Assembly: GCA_022496205.1 (NCBI GenBank)
Contig: WTXD01000032.1
Span: forward strand, 248,001-312,000
Direction of reading: 5' to 3'
Source: Gloeopeniophorella convolvens
Lineage: Eukaryota > Basidiomycota > Agaricomycetes > Russulales
Length of the DNA stretch: 64,000 nt
This document shows positions 13,915 through 24,735 of the stretch, one piece after another. Positions within the stretch are counted from its first letter, which is position 1; each line of letters opens with the position of its first letter. The notes under the pieces are model-generated. The model was not told the origin of the DNA. It saw only the letters and a list, made by a program, of their open reading frames with translations, and searched no databases. The position numbers were made by a program, and so were the translations under genes.

Positions 13915-14870
13915 ATGTCTGCAGAACGCAGGCGCCGAGAAGAAGTAAGCCACATTTTCCGAGGTATCGACGTCCATATATTTACTATCGTCTCCAGCGA
14001 TCCAGCTCAATCGGGTCCCAACGTGCACAATGTGGCATCTGCGGCAAACCTTTGGGGCGTAAAACCGATGTAAATCGCCATATGCTTACCCACGATCCCA
14101 ATCGTGAGCAGTTGTATGTACGCGGCTTATCGCCAACTTCGCTCTTCGAACACGTATCTCCAGGATGTTTTGGTGCCCCCAGCCAGGCTGCAACTACGGA
14201 AGTCTGCAGTACTCGAATCTTGAGAATCACTTCAGGCAACAGTGCGTACTCATTTGGCCGTGTTTGGTCCTACTCCGTTGACATCTACCTCAGCACCGGA
14301 GAAAAACTGCGCTGCCCAGACGACCCCGCATGCATGTATGCTTGCTATGACAAAGCCGGTATCCTGCGCCATCGGCAGAAGAAGCACGGATATATAACAA
14401 AACGCAACGCCAAGCTTCGGTCGGAGACACCTCCGAGCACCGTGACCACGGGCTCGCGCGACAGTTACACGGACGATACACTTTCCGTGTCCTCCTACGG
14501 TTCTGCGCGCTCAGAATGCTCATATGGTTCCGCGCGCACCGGATGCTCTTGTTCGATGCCGCAGTGCTCTGACTTGCAGTGGGACGGTATCGATTCTCAG
14601 CGCGGTGCCGATGACCCCCAGGGAGCGCAGTATCAATTGGGGTCAGCTGAGCGGATACCTGGCGAACATTCCCCTTCCCGTTTCCCCGTTTCCTTTGAGC
14701 GCACCCATCCGACTCCTAGGACCCGCATCTCCATATCAGACCTCGTCCACCCGAAGCACTGCGAGCACTGCACGTGTGGACTGATGCCCGCCCCGAAGCC
14801 GACTACACCTGCCCCGGAATCGACTACGTTTGCCCCAAGGTCGATTATCTTGCGCCCGGCTCGCTTCTGA
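13915..14870 (+). CDS. C2H2 zinc-finger protein with three fingers, each in its own exon
   Basis: Predicted DNA-binding regulator. The start MSAERRRREE is spliced over a 59-base intron (about 13945-14002) into a Ser-rich segment and finger 1 (CGICGKPLGRKTDVNRHMLTH). The next exon, starting near 14163, holds finger 2 (CPQPGCNYGSLQYSNLENHF). The last exon begins with the canonical linker HTGEKLRCP and holds finger 3 (CPDDPACMYACYDKAGILRH and KKH). The three splices keep the frame and rebuild the linker exactly. The C-terminal half is Ser/Tyr/Gly/Cys-rich, with a repeated SYGSAR motif, and Pro/Thr-rich at the end. The target genes are unknown. The C-terminal boundary (TGA 14868-14870) assumes no further intron. 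Confidence 0.75.
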
Positions 14871-15480
14871 AAGTGCATCCACCCATCTTGGATCCAACAC
14901 ATAAGGTATGTGAGCTTGCCCTCTCGCGAGGTGGTATAAAACTAGACTACAGGAACAGATGAGGCTGCGACCAACGGTTCTTCCCATTCACCACGACTCG
15001 TGTATTCATGACCTCCAACCTATCCCCCCAATGTAGCATGTTAGCGACAGGCTGCCGTAGCTGTATTTGGATTTCAAGACAGCACATGTATCAATTATTT
15101 GGCGAGGTTATTTAGTACATGAGAGATGTACCACCCACAATGATCATGTTATTGGAAGCTGCATATTGGCGGCACCGTGCTTGCGTTATTCGCGCGTTGC
15201 GGGAGCCTGCCACCGCGTATTGACTCACTCCGTTGTGGCGTGGAGCGGCAGAAGCGCGATTGTGGCGAGCGGGCCCACGTGGCAGGGATCCGGAATCGAG
15301 ATCATCGCGAGTGTCACGGATTATCACGCGTTACGCGTCACGAGCGCGTAATTGTGACAGAACGCGCATTGCGCGGACCAGTCCATTATTGCTCTAGTTG
15401 CCTTCCTGCCCTCAACACTTCCCTATCGTCCCTCTGAACGCCGGACAAGACATCCACAGGAACTCATATAACTGCTTCTT
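14871..15480. other. Intergenic region, promoter of UBA2
   Basis: A 610-base stretch between the zinc-finger gene and UBA2 without recognisable coding sequence. It contains a tandem pair of ACGCGT hexamers described separately. The last 80 bases are pyrimidine-rich. Confidence 0.5.
15326..15338. promoter_or_regulatory. Tandem MluI-box-like pair (ACGCGT, 1-base gap, ACGCGT)
   Basis: Two ACGCGT hexamers at 15326-15331 and 15333-15338, about 145 bases upstream of the UBA2 start. ACGCGT is the binding site of MBF, the G1/S transcription factor of yeasts. Single ACGCGT words are common in this GC-rich DNA, so only the close pair is notable. Function is inferred. Confidence 0.35.
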
Positions 15481-18004
15481 ATGGCCACCACGAAACACGC
15501 ACTCGCCGGCTCTAGAGGTGCACATGCTCGTGCTATCCTAGGGTCCAAGTTACATGACCGACTACCCAACGTCAAGGTGTTGTTAGTCGGCGCAGGCGGC
15601 ATTGGATGCGAACTTCGTACGCATGCTGAGCCTTCCGCTTCGTCTCTGCTCTCGGCTGACCAGTTCGCCAGTCAAAAATATCGTCCTTGCGGGGTTCGGG
15701 CACATCACGCTGCTTGATCTGGACACCATAGACTTGTCCAACCTGAACCGTCAGTTCCTGTTTCGGAAAAAGGACGTCAAGCAAAGTAAAGCCCTGGTGC
15801 GTCATCGTGCCCGGTGTATGCGCGCTATCGTACGATGTGTCTTAGGTGGCTGCCCGGACGGCGTCTGCGTTCAACCCGAACGTCCACATCACACCAATTC
15901 ATGGGAACATCAAGGATACGCAATTCGATTTGGCATGGTTTCAAGGCTTCGACATTGTTCTGAACGCGCTGGACAATTTAGGTATGCTGGGGAGTGTCCG
16001 TGCAATTCGGTAGCTCACGCAGCAACCAGATGCGCGACGGCATGTTAATAAGATGTGCATGGCAGGAAATATACCACTAGTAGAGTCTGGAACGGCCGGA
16101 TATCTAGGTCAGGTGCAACCCCTATTGAAGGTGCGTGCATGATGCCGAGGTAGACCCATTCTCGATCTCATCCAGCCTTTGTAGGATCGTACCGAATGCT
16201 TCGACTGCATACCTAAGCCAACACCGAAGACGTTCCCCGTTTGCACCATTCGGTCCACCCCGTCTCAACCAATACACTGTATTGTCTGGGCAAAGAGTTA
16301 TCTTATGCCGTAAGGTCCCCCAACTGGATTCCCCTGTTTGAGTCCTTGACAGAAATGCTCCAGGCAGCTTTTCGGAGAAGACGAAGACTCTACGGACGAA
16401 CTGGACCAAGCAGAAGAGCAGGGCGAAAACGGTGAGTAGTATCTACCCACATGTGTATCTCTCCTGATGGGTTCTTGTGACTGCAGCCGAAGAGGTGGAG
16501 AATTTGCGTAAAGAAGCACAGGCCTTCAAGTACGTTCGTTCAGCTCTTCGCTCCCCGGCAACGGCTTCTGGGGCTGCTAAAATGGCATTTCAAAAGGTTC
16601 GATTTCCTTCTATGTAAACTAGTGAGCCAACTCATTCTATTCGCTTTCAGGTCTTCCACAACGACGTCCTAAACCTCCTTTCCATGGAGGACATGTGGCG
16701 CTTCCGGGATAAGCCGGTACCGCTGGACTACGACCTCATCCGAGACGACCAATTCACACTCCGTGGACAAGTTGCCAGTGTGGCCGATATCGCAACCAAC
16801 AGCGCCCCACAGACGAATGGGGTTAACAGCAAAGGCGAGCATCTCAACGGGAGCGCTGTGGGGACCAACGGCACGAGCGCCGCTTCAGGGCCCGGGGGGA
16901 AACCAAGTCAAGGGCTAAAGGATCAGCGCGCTCTGTCTCTTCGAGACAGTTGGGCGCTGTTCGTCTCTAGGTAGGCCCCAGTTCTCTTTGGTCTAACAAT
17001 TTCTTTACAAAGGTATTCTTAGCACGGAACGCCTCGCCGCGCGTCTCACATCAGGCAAGGAGACGATCATCTCCTTCGATAAGGACGACGATGATACTCT
17101 CGACTTCGTGACTGCGGCTGCAAACTTGCGCGCAGCAGCGTATGGTATTCAGGGCAAGAGTCGTTGGGAGGTCAAAGGTTTGATAAGGCGCCTCCAGCTT
17201 TCTCTGTCAACCGCTGACAACCTTTCCAGAAATGGCTGGCAACATCATTCCGGCTATCGCAACCACGAATGCTATCATCTCGGGGCTTATCGTACTGCAA
17301 GCTCTTCATTTGCTGCGCTCGGCCTATGGTGCTCTGCGCAATGTGCACGTGCAGTTCAAACCGTCTGCACCTTTGAGCGCCATCAGACTTTCACCACCAA
17401 ACCCTCGATGCGGCATCTGTCGCGACGCGTATGCACCACTCCGATGCGACCCATCACGTGTGACTCTCTCAGAGGTCATCAATGGGGTTTTGGGTGGTTC
17501 TGGGCGGGAAGTGAGCACATACGAGGACAAACGCATGCTCAGCGACCCCGACTTCGACGATAATCTTGATCGTACACTCGAGAGCCTGAACGTGATGAGC
17601 GGGAAGTTCTTCAGCGTTGTCGACGAAGATGGGGATCTTGAAACGATCACGCTTGCTATCTGCAATCTCCCGTGAGTTCTTTCTGAATTCTTGTCCTGCT
17701 TCTACTTACGCACGTCGGCAGACCTGACCACCCAGCTGATGGTCCAGCCATGATACTTCCTGATCCCTTACCACAACCCGCACAAAAGGCCAAGCCTATC
17801 GTCACACCATCCTCGGCACCTTCGACACCGCAACGCGCGCCGAAAAGGCCAGCCCCAGATAGTGCAGACGGCGAACAACCTGCCAAACGTCCACGGACCG
17901 ACATCCCTGGCGTCTCTCCCAGTAAATCACGCAAACTTGAGGAAGACGGTTTGATTTTATTGGACGGGGAACCTATGGAGGAAGACATCGTCGTCATTGA
18001 CTAG
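15481..18004 (+). CDS. UBA2: SUMO-activating enzyme subunit 2 (UBA2)
   Basis: Catalytic half of the Aos1-Uba2 E1 enzyme. It adenylates SUMO, takes it as a thioester on its cysteine and passes it to Ubc9, in the nucleus. The start is [12 protein letters not shown]. The ATP-binding loop is [12 protein letters not shown], split from [20 protein letters not shown] by a short intron near 15620-15675. [18 protein letters not shown] is the diagnostic ThiF-fold block. The catalytic cysteine lies in [20 protein letters not shown] (about 16228-16290). One zinc-binding CxxC pair is visible as CGICRDAY (about 17409). The ubiquitin-like domain includes [18 protein letters not shown]. The C-terminus carries a basic KRPRTD nuclear-localisation patch and an acidic end, MEEDIVVID, which resembles a SUMO-interacting motif. 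There are many introns. Confidence 0.95.
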
Positions 18005-18470
18005 TATTCGAGGACGCCATCTAGTTCCTTCCGCATTCATTTTTGAGCATTACTGGTTGCTATCGTACATTATACGTTGTCTATTGCTTGCGTATTATTG
18101 CTGAACTATGTAGACGCATCTCTCATAACAACTTGCAGATATCTGCAATAATTACCTGTCGCTTCTATCCTACTCGACCTCCTCCCGTGGGTTTCCTATT
18201 AGGTTCTTGAGTCCATAGCTCGACCTTGAAACTGGGGTGTCGCCGGACAATATAGTACTTGTAGGGTACATGTCCAAACCTTGTCGGAGGCGTGCCACAG
18301 GCGCACGTGCGTGATTCAGTCACGCTTCATCCATCACGCGTTTGTCCAGTGCACGCGCCGCGTCCTGCCGCGTCACGGTCTTACACCCTCTTGCTGTGTC
18401 CTGGCACCGAACGAAGGCAAGGCATACATAACTTGAAATCCATAGCCTAGGGGTGAATCTACTGAATATT
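18005..18470. other. Intergenic region between UBA2 and RAD17
   Basis: A 466-base stretch. The left half is AT-rich and should be the UBA2 3' end. The right half holds the RAD17 promoter, including one ACGCGT hexamer at 18336-18341, about 130 bases before the RAD17 start. No RNA gene was seen. Confidence 0.4.
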
Positions 18471-20833
18471 ATGCCTCCAAAGGCTGCCAATAGCAGTAAG
18501 GCCAAGCACAAGAGCACCCTGAAGCTCGACTCGCCACCTCCGACCAAGAAACTCAGATCTTCGAAAGGCATCGGCGTACTTTCCGTGAGTGAACTTCCTC
18601 CCTGAATAGATCTGCACCTTGACCGCTTGATAGTTATCCACTCTTCCTGTTCTAAAGCCCGGAAATCAACCTTCTAACGTCCGTCCCCTGAAAGTCATCG
18701 AACCCGTTGGCGCGAAGGACTCCAAAGGGAAGGGAAAAGCTGTTGTTGAACCCAAAGCAGTAATACCAGGTGTGTGACTACAGCCCATTGATGACTGCGA
18801 CTAAGTGTTGACAGATGGCCGTCTCTGGGTGGACAAGTACGAACCGGAGTCATTGGAGCAGCTGGCGGTGCATAAACGCAAAGTTGAAGACGTCCGATCA
18901 TGGATCTCTGATGCGTTCAGTGGGAAGGCATCCTCAAAGTACCGTGTACGTATTCAATGGCGTTGCACTTTCAGTTGAATTGAGCAAGGCACAGCGCCTC
19001 TTAGTCCTGACCGGCCCAGCTGGCTCGGCGAAGACAACGACTCTGCGTGTCCTCGCACGCGAAATGGATTTTGAAATCATTGAGTACAAGAGTCCCACTC
19101 CGTTATCGCAACCTTCGGTCTTCACGGATGAACCTTCGACATGTAGGTCCGCACTACCCTAAGACCCCCGACCGGCTGACTGGCGTAGCCGACATACCAG
19201 ATATGTTTTCAAACTTCTTAGGGCGTGCAGGCGCGTACACCTCTGTGTTCGCACCTGCACGCCGGAAGGTCGTCCTCGTCGAGGATTTACCGAACGTCCT
19301 GCACCCTGCCGTCCGCACGCGTTTCCACGACGCGCTTCGTGCTCACGTGGAACGGGCGTCAGACTCCACCCCTGTCGTCCTTGTCATAAGTGACGCCGGC
19401 GTGCGCGCTGAAGGAGAGTCCAGTAGCAGCCGAAGCAAGGAACTCGTTGTAGATGTGCGCACGGTTGTTCCACCTGGGCTTCCCGCACACTTGTTTACCG
19501 AAATAAGGTCTAACCGTCTTGCTAATTCTCGATAAAGAGTCGAGCCTAATAACTGTGTGCAGGTTCAATCCGATTGCTGATACGCTGCTCACATCCGCGA
19601 TCAAAAACGTCATGACACGGGCAGGTGTGCGCCTCTCGGCCGGTGTCCTTCAACCAGTTGTGGAAGGCGCAAATGGTGACATTCGGAGTGCGATCATGAC
19701 ACTGGAGTTCACGTTCGCCCGCTCTGCCACCAGGAAACAGCTGGGAAAGAACAAGTACGTGATCTTCCGCCTTCTACATGTAATTTGTCTGACAGGCAGC
19801 AGCTCTGGAACTATCGTCTCTTCGACGCAGAGGGAAAACGCTTTGGTTCTTTTCCACTTGATGGGAAAAATAATGTATAACAAGCGTATGTCCAGCTTCT
19901 AGACCGTGAATGTTGGCTCACAGCTCTTACTTACAGGGAAAGGGGACCCTCACGCAAAATCTGCATCTTCAAAAGATGTCGCACGAGATCGCGCATTCGA
20001 CCAGAGGCTGAAGGACCCACCACCGCTACCTTCCTGGCTATCCGCAGAGAGTCGAAGACCAAGTCGAGTGGATGTTGAAGTGAGTACCTTTCCGGTCGGC
20101 TGTTCCGTACCTGATGATGCTGCCGCGTGCAGATGCTATATGCCTCCACACCGATCGATGCATCCCTTTTCGGCCTTTATATTCATCAAAATTACACGCA
20201 ATACTGCACTACCGTGGAGCAATGCGACTCGCTGATTGACATTCTCAGCTGGACAGATTCCAATGGCTCTGAGAACGTAATTCCTTGCGTTTCTCACAGC
20301 TTAACCCCGCTGTGACTGACTATGTCCATGGACAGTGGTACGATGCAAATCCGCATGCTTTCCACGTGCAAGCGCTCGGGGCGCTACATTCCCTACCAAC
20401 GCCTGTTCCGCGTCAAGGACAGCGTGTCTATAAGCCGGGGTTTTTCGACGCACTGCGGGGAGAGCAGAGCGCACGTGATGCCTTGGAGTATTCGTCCCGC
20501 CAGCTTTCAAGCGTCAGTATCTCGTCCAGCTTCTGCATCAGCTAGTCTACTGACCGCGACAGATAGAACCGACTATGGTCGCATTTTACGGTGGCAACAG
20601 AGTTTGGGGTTGTCTTGCGCGCTCTAGGCAACCGCGCGCCACATGGTCACCATGCTTTCTCAGAGCTGGTGTTCACGCGGGATTCCGTCAGGGCAGATAT
20701 TGTGGGCGAGGCAGATACGGGAGACGTGAGCGACCATGACACCAACGAAGTATCCCGGCCACACATAGCTTCTGCTTCCGAGCAGGCCGCAAAACGTGGC
20801 TATCTCGACGAAGATGATATCGAAGAATGGTAG
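18471..20833 (+). CDS. RAD17: Checkpoint clamp loader Rad17/Rad24
   Basis: Rad17 (Rad24 in budding yeast) replaces Rfc1 in a clamp loader that places the 9-1-1 clamp on damaged DNA and so starts the ATR checkpoint. The start MPPKAANSSKAKHK is lysine-rich. The signature segment WVDKYEPESLEQLAVHKRKV (about 18828-18890) and Walker A TGPAGSAKTTTLRVLAREMD (about 19008-19065) identify the family. VVLVEDLPNVLHP is the Walker B region. Downstream exons include RFNPIADTLLTSAIKNVM and DIRSAIMTLEF, which match the AAA+ lid. The C-terminus is acidic (GYLDEDDIEEW), ending TAG at 20831-20833. At least eight introns. It ends 147 bases before the next gene's start, on the same strand. Confidence 0.92.
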
Positions 20834-20980
20834 CTGGAGTGTCGACCCGATCTTCAGTCCCTGATCTGACGTAGTCTGGTTGAGATAAGAGCATTGCGCG
20901 ATGATAAGATTAGCAAGCAGCGTGATGGCACTCCGAGCTTCCGAGCCCCGATTTCTCATCCTCACCGCGAAACCACCATC

Positions 20981-21683
20981 ATGCCCCTAGCACCACCGCT
21001 TGACCTTCCGCGCTGGCTCAAGGACAACTCCGACCGCCTGCGGCCGCCAGTCAACAACTTTTGCTTGTACTCTGGTGGCGACTTCGTCGTCATGGCCGTT
21101 GGCGGGCCAAACTCGCGGGCTGACTACCACGTGAATGAGACTGAGGTTCGCAGCGCACGGAAGCGCACTTTGGGCACGCATGCGCTCATATCCGGCCACC
21201 CAGGAATGGTTCTATCAACACAAGGGGGCCATGCTCCTCCGCGTCGTCGACGACGGCGTCTTCCGTGATATCGAGATCAAGGAGGGCGAAATGTTCTTAC
21301 TTCCAGGCGCGTATACCAGATATTTTTATCTTGCTTTCACACGCTGATTCGTATCTGTCATTGGTCCTATAGGCAATACCCCGCACAACCCCGTGCGGTT
21401 CGCGGACACAGTCGGAATAGTGATTGAGCGCGTGCGGCCCGAATCTGCCACTGGTGCGCTCACACCCGTTCTTGCTGTCATGACTGAGTCAGCTCATTGG
21501 AACGAAGATCGGCTGCGATGGTATTGCCGAGCGCCCGCGCACGAGACACCCACAATCATTCGCGAGGAGTCCTTCCATGTCACCGACCTCGGGACGCAGC
21601 TCAAGCCCCTGATAGAGCATTGGATGGCTGACGAGGAGAGCAGACGGTGTTCGGCCTGCGGGACGGTCGCTGACGCAAAATAG
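20981..21683 (+). CDS. BNA1: 3-hydroxyanthranilate 3,4-dioxygenase (BNA1/HAAO)
   Basis: Iron-dependent cupin of the kynurenine pathway. It opens the ring of 3-hydroxyanthranilate to the precursor of quinolinate, leading to NAD. Start at [16 protein letters not shown]. The cupin block is [16 protein letters not shown] joined by a 58-base intron (21146-21203) to [25 protein letters not shown] then joins [19 protein letters not shown] over an intron at 21307-21374. The frame is kept only if that intron uses a GC donor (CCAG then GCGCGT). C-terminal motifs are [20 protein letters not shown] and a CSACG pair. Three exons. Confidence 0.93.
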
Positions 21684-21933
21684 AGAACTCTTGACTAACG
21701 TTGGCGTCCTGCTGGTTTCAGCGGTCTTTGCTCACCCGTACTTACCCGACACACGATAACATTCTAACGGTCGCTTGCTCGATGGCAAAGAGATGGTCCA
21801 AGAAATATCGTTCATTCCTACAGAGAACTTTGCTTAAAGAACATACAGCGACACCCGTTTCCTTCTTTCAGCTGCGAACCCTTTATTAACGGCCTGCAGA
21901 AGTGCGGGTCAGCGGTTTGTCATCAGATTACAG

Positions 21934-22621
21934 TTAGTGCCCACCACCGAATTTCCCAAGACTCTCGCGCAGACCGTCGCCGATCCTATTGGCCGTATCG
22001 CCGTCCTGTGGTGCCACACAGCGAGTTCAGAGTTCAGAAAAAACCCGGAACAACGAGTACACATACCAAGTTAATTCCAGCCTTCTGCGCCGCAAAATTG
22101 ACACCCTTATCGACCCAGTCGCTGTTATTGTTGCTGTTGCTGTTGTTATTGTTGTTGGTCGAAGAGCCATAGCTGTCGCTATCTGGGTTGTTGGTGCGGC
22201 TTCCGTAGGAGTCGTTGTTGTTGTTGTTGGAGCTGTAGTTGTCCGACCCGTAGCTATCCTGCTTGGATGACCCGAAGGTGTCGTTATTGCTGGATGGGTT
22301 GTTCCCACCGCCATAAGCATCGTCACGGGAATTGTCGTTGCCTGACCCGTAGCTGTTGCTATTGTTCGACGAGCCATAGCTGTCGTTGTTCGACGAGCCA
22401 TAGCTATCGTTGTTGGACGAGCCAAGGCTATCGTTGTTAGACGAGCCAAACCGATCGTTGTCGGACGACCCTCCGCTCGCATTGCGGTTGGATCCGTAGT
22501 CGTTGGAGCCGTAACTGTCGTTCCCAGACGCACGGCTGTTGCCATTGTCGGATCCGTAGCTGTCCTGGGCGCGGTCGTTGCGACCGGAGTAAGAGTTATC
22601 GTTGTCCTGGTTGTACGACAT
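21934..22621 (-). CDS. Low-complexity Asn/Ser/Gly/Tyr-rich protein with a short helical C-terminus
   Basis: Hypothetical protein. The start is MSYNQDNDNSYSGRND (ATG at 22619-22621). About 150 residues consist of imperfect repeats of the type SSNNDSYG, made almost only of N, S, G, D and Y. A more ordered segment follows, DWVDKGVNFAAQKAGINL. A 59-base intron (about 22065-22007) joins this to DGDTANRIGDGLRESLGKF and a short GGGH end, stop TAA at 21934-21936. The tail suggests an amphipathic helix pair that would be conserved if the gene is real. The repeat composition is prion-like and could phase-separate, but that is inference. A second long frame on the same strand is a Thr/Arg/Ala-rich shadow of the repeats. 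Confidence 0.65.
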
Positions 22622-23819
22622 GATGTGCGAGAGGGGGTGTCCACCATGAGAACGAGTCTGAGGGGCATTTATGGTGCAGCGATGACAGGAAAGATGGGGA
22701 TGCACAGCGTTCACATCTAGGCTAGGCCGAAGATGGTGCTTCGAAAAGGCCCGGGCGTGCCCACGAACGACACTTCCGGGATACTGCCAACTGGGACATA
22801 TTGCGGCGGTTTACCCTGTTGGGGCGGACGGGAGCGCGAGCATGGTTCTTATGGTGTCACGGGGCATGCTACTCTGCGGGCGATGCGTCTTCCCTGCCTC
22901 TGGTGACACCGGTCCCTCTGATGGCATTGTACATTGGACGGGAGTCGACATGATTTGAACGTGAGTCTCGGAAACACCCCACCGATGCCCTGCTGACGAC
23001 GCAGAGCAAGTGAGGCTCGCTGAGCTGCAAGAGACATTCTGACAACATCAGGATAATGAGCCATCCAAGATTCAAGGTAGTGTGTAAGTCACCCAGGGGT
23101 CTGCAGCGCTACCGAGCTTCTGACGCAGTGGAGAACATCGATTCTAGCAGAGAGTCAAAGGACTTGAAGGGACGATCCCGAATACAGCCCGACCTCGCCC
23201 GGTCGGCGCGGTCGAGCCGCGCCGAGAGGCTGCACGCAATCATTGCTTTTGGCACTGCCGACCGGCACCGCAGGGCACCGCTGTTAGTCAATGATCGTTC
23301 TCTCCAGCAGCATAGATGGTCTGATCCAAATTCGCAAAATACGTGCACTGCCTTCGCACTACACTAGCTAAGCTTCCCTGAGTTATTCTTGCAACGAGTC
23401 GGCCGTGCCGAAGATAAGATGAAAGGGTATGGGTATGACGGCTGTTATTGCGAAATATTATCTGGGTGCTGGGTCGCAGGTCGCGGCCAGCTGCCTCTAC
23501 TCCCGGGTCGCGGGTCTCGGCCCGTTGCCGCAGTCGTCAGTCCGCAGTCGTGATCACCTGATTTGATTTGGTAAGTCGTCAGTCTGCAGCCGTCAGTCGT
23601 CAGTCTCAGGTCCCGAGTCATGCTCAATTCAGTCATCACTCCTGGCTTGTAGCATGCAACACTCCTCAGTTCTATCACCTCAAGTCCTGGGTCTCAACAT
23701 GTCAGCAGTCACTGTACTACTTTACAGTCTTTGGAACCTTCTTATGGAGATGGTGTAAGGAGGTTTTGAGGTGAGTACTCTCTAAGTGTTCTACTCTACT
23801 GACAGCTTTTTCAGTCCAA
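22622..23819. other. Intergenic region with a degraded tRNA-like patch and short repeats
   Basis: No convincing gene. On the minus strand near 22945-22960 the sequence resembles a tRNA T-arm (GTTCAAATC), but no matching acceptor stem is found. From about 23455 to 23645 the plus strand carries degenerate short repeats built on GTCAGTC, CAGTCGT and GGGTCGCGG words. Confidence 0.45.
23455..23645 (+). repeat. Degenerate short-word repeat (GTCAGTC / CAGTCGT / GGGTCGCG)
   Basis: The stretch contains CGTCAGTC or CAGTCGTC-type words at least six times (for example around 23533-23545 and 23577-23605) and GGTCGC-type words at its left end. The units are imperfect and of uneven spacing, as in an old minisatellite. 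Confidence 0.5.
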
Positions 23820-24735
23820 TCATGCGTGCCACATGCACGCCGTCGCCCCTATACCCTGCGCCGTGCCGCACGCTGCCGTCGGCGGTGCATTTCGGGGTCC
23901 GCCGCCGTTATGCGTCGCGCAGCTCGCAGCGTGGGGCGTGCTGTCGTCGCCAGCGTGTCGCGCGCCCTGCAAGACGTCGCTGACCCCTGCAAACTGTGCC
24001 GCAGGAGTGCTGGCGCTTTCGGCGTGCCGCATGGAACGCTGTCGGCGGCAGCACGCCGGGCGCCGCCGCAAGATGTCGGCGGCGCCTCGCAGGCGACGCC
24101 GCCGACCGTCCCGCGCCTTGCGCCTCGCGCCTCGCGACACGCCGCCAGCCGTCCTGCGTCCTGCGACACGCCGCTTGCGCGCACTATGGCGTACCTCCAC
24201 CGGCGGCGCCTCGCGGGCATGCCATCGGTTGCTGCGGGCTTCAGGGCGCGCTGTTGACCGCCGTCCCGCTGTATGCGCTCCCTGCGAGCTGCAGGACACC
24301 ATCGCCGCGGCGGCGCGCAATACATTGTGCTGCGTGGCATGCTGCACGCTCTGCAGGACGGCGGCCGCGTATTGTGCGGTGCAGCACCAGCGGCCATGCA
24401 CCTTGCGAGACGCTGCTGGCGTGCCACATCGTCGGTGCGCCTCGGGGTTGTCGGTCGTGTATTGCAGGGTGCATGACTACCGTCTTGCGGGATGCACCGC
24501 GCACCGCTGTGCGCACATCGTGTGGGCTGCGTCGCCGCCTGCCTGTGGCGCGACATGCTGCCAGCGGCAGCGTGCGCCGCTGCCACCGGCGTGCCTGACT
24601 GATGAGACCGCAGCACCCGCAGGAGGCACAACTGGTGTACCTGCTGGCAGGAATGCCAGCAGTGCTCCATTTGTGGCTACTGCGGGTGACAGCCTGCTGC
24701 AGCATGCCCGAGCCCCTCCTGTGGACTAACGGGGG
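23820..24735. repeat. GC-rich block with few stop codons on both strands
   Basis: About 900 bases of GC-rich sequence built from recurring TGCGC, GCGCGC, CTGCAG, GCCGCC and GTGC words. Long open frames run through it in most frames of both strands (for example 298 codons plus and 273 codons minus), each with Arg/Ala/Cys/His-rich composition and no protein motif. This looks like stop-poor repeat DNA, not genes. Its composition is higher in GC than the neighbouring genes. Confidence 0.5.

Noticed and set aside
22027..22668. 213-codon Thr/Arg/Ala-rich frame on the minus strand
   Set aside because: It is the shifted reading of the SSNNDSYG-type repeats; its composition is explained by them.
22925..23050. 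tRNA gene on the minus strand (GTTCAAATC T-loop word, GCAGCTCAGCGAG A-box-like word)
   Set aside because: The 3' end GACTCCC has no GGGAGTC partner upstream, and the T-stem has mismatches. At best it is a degraded fragment.
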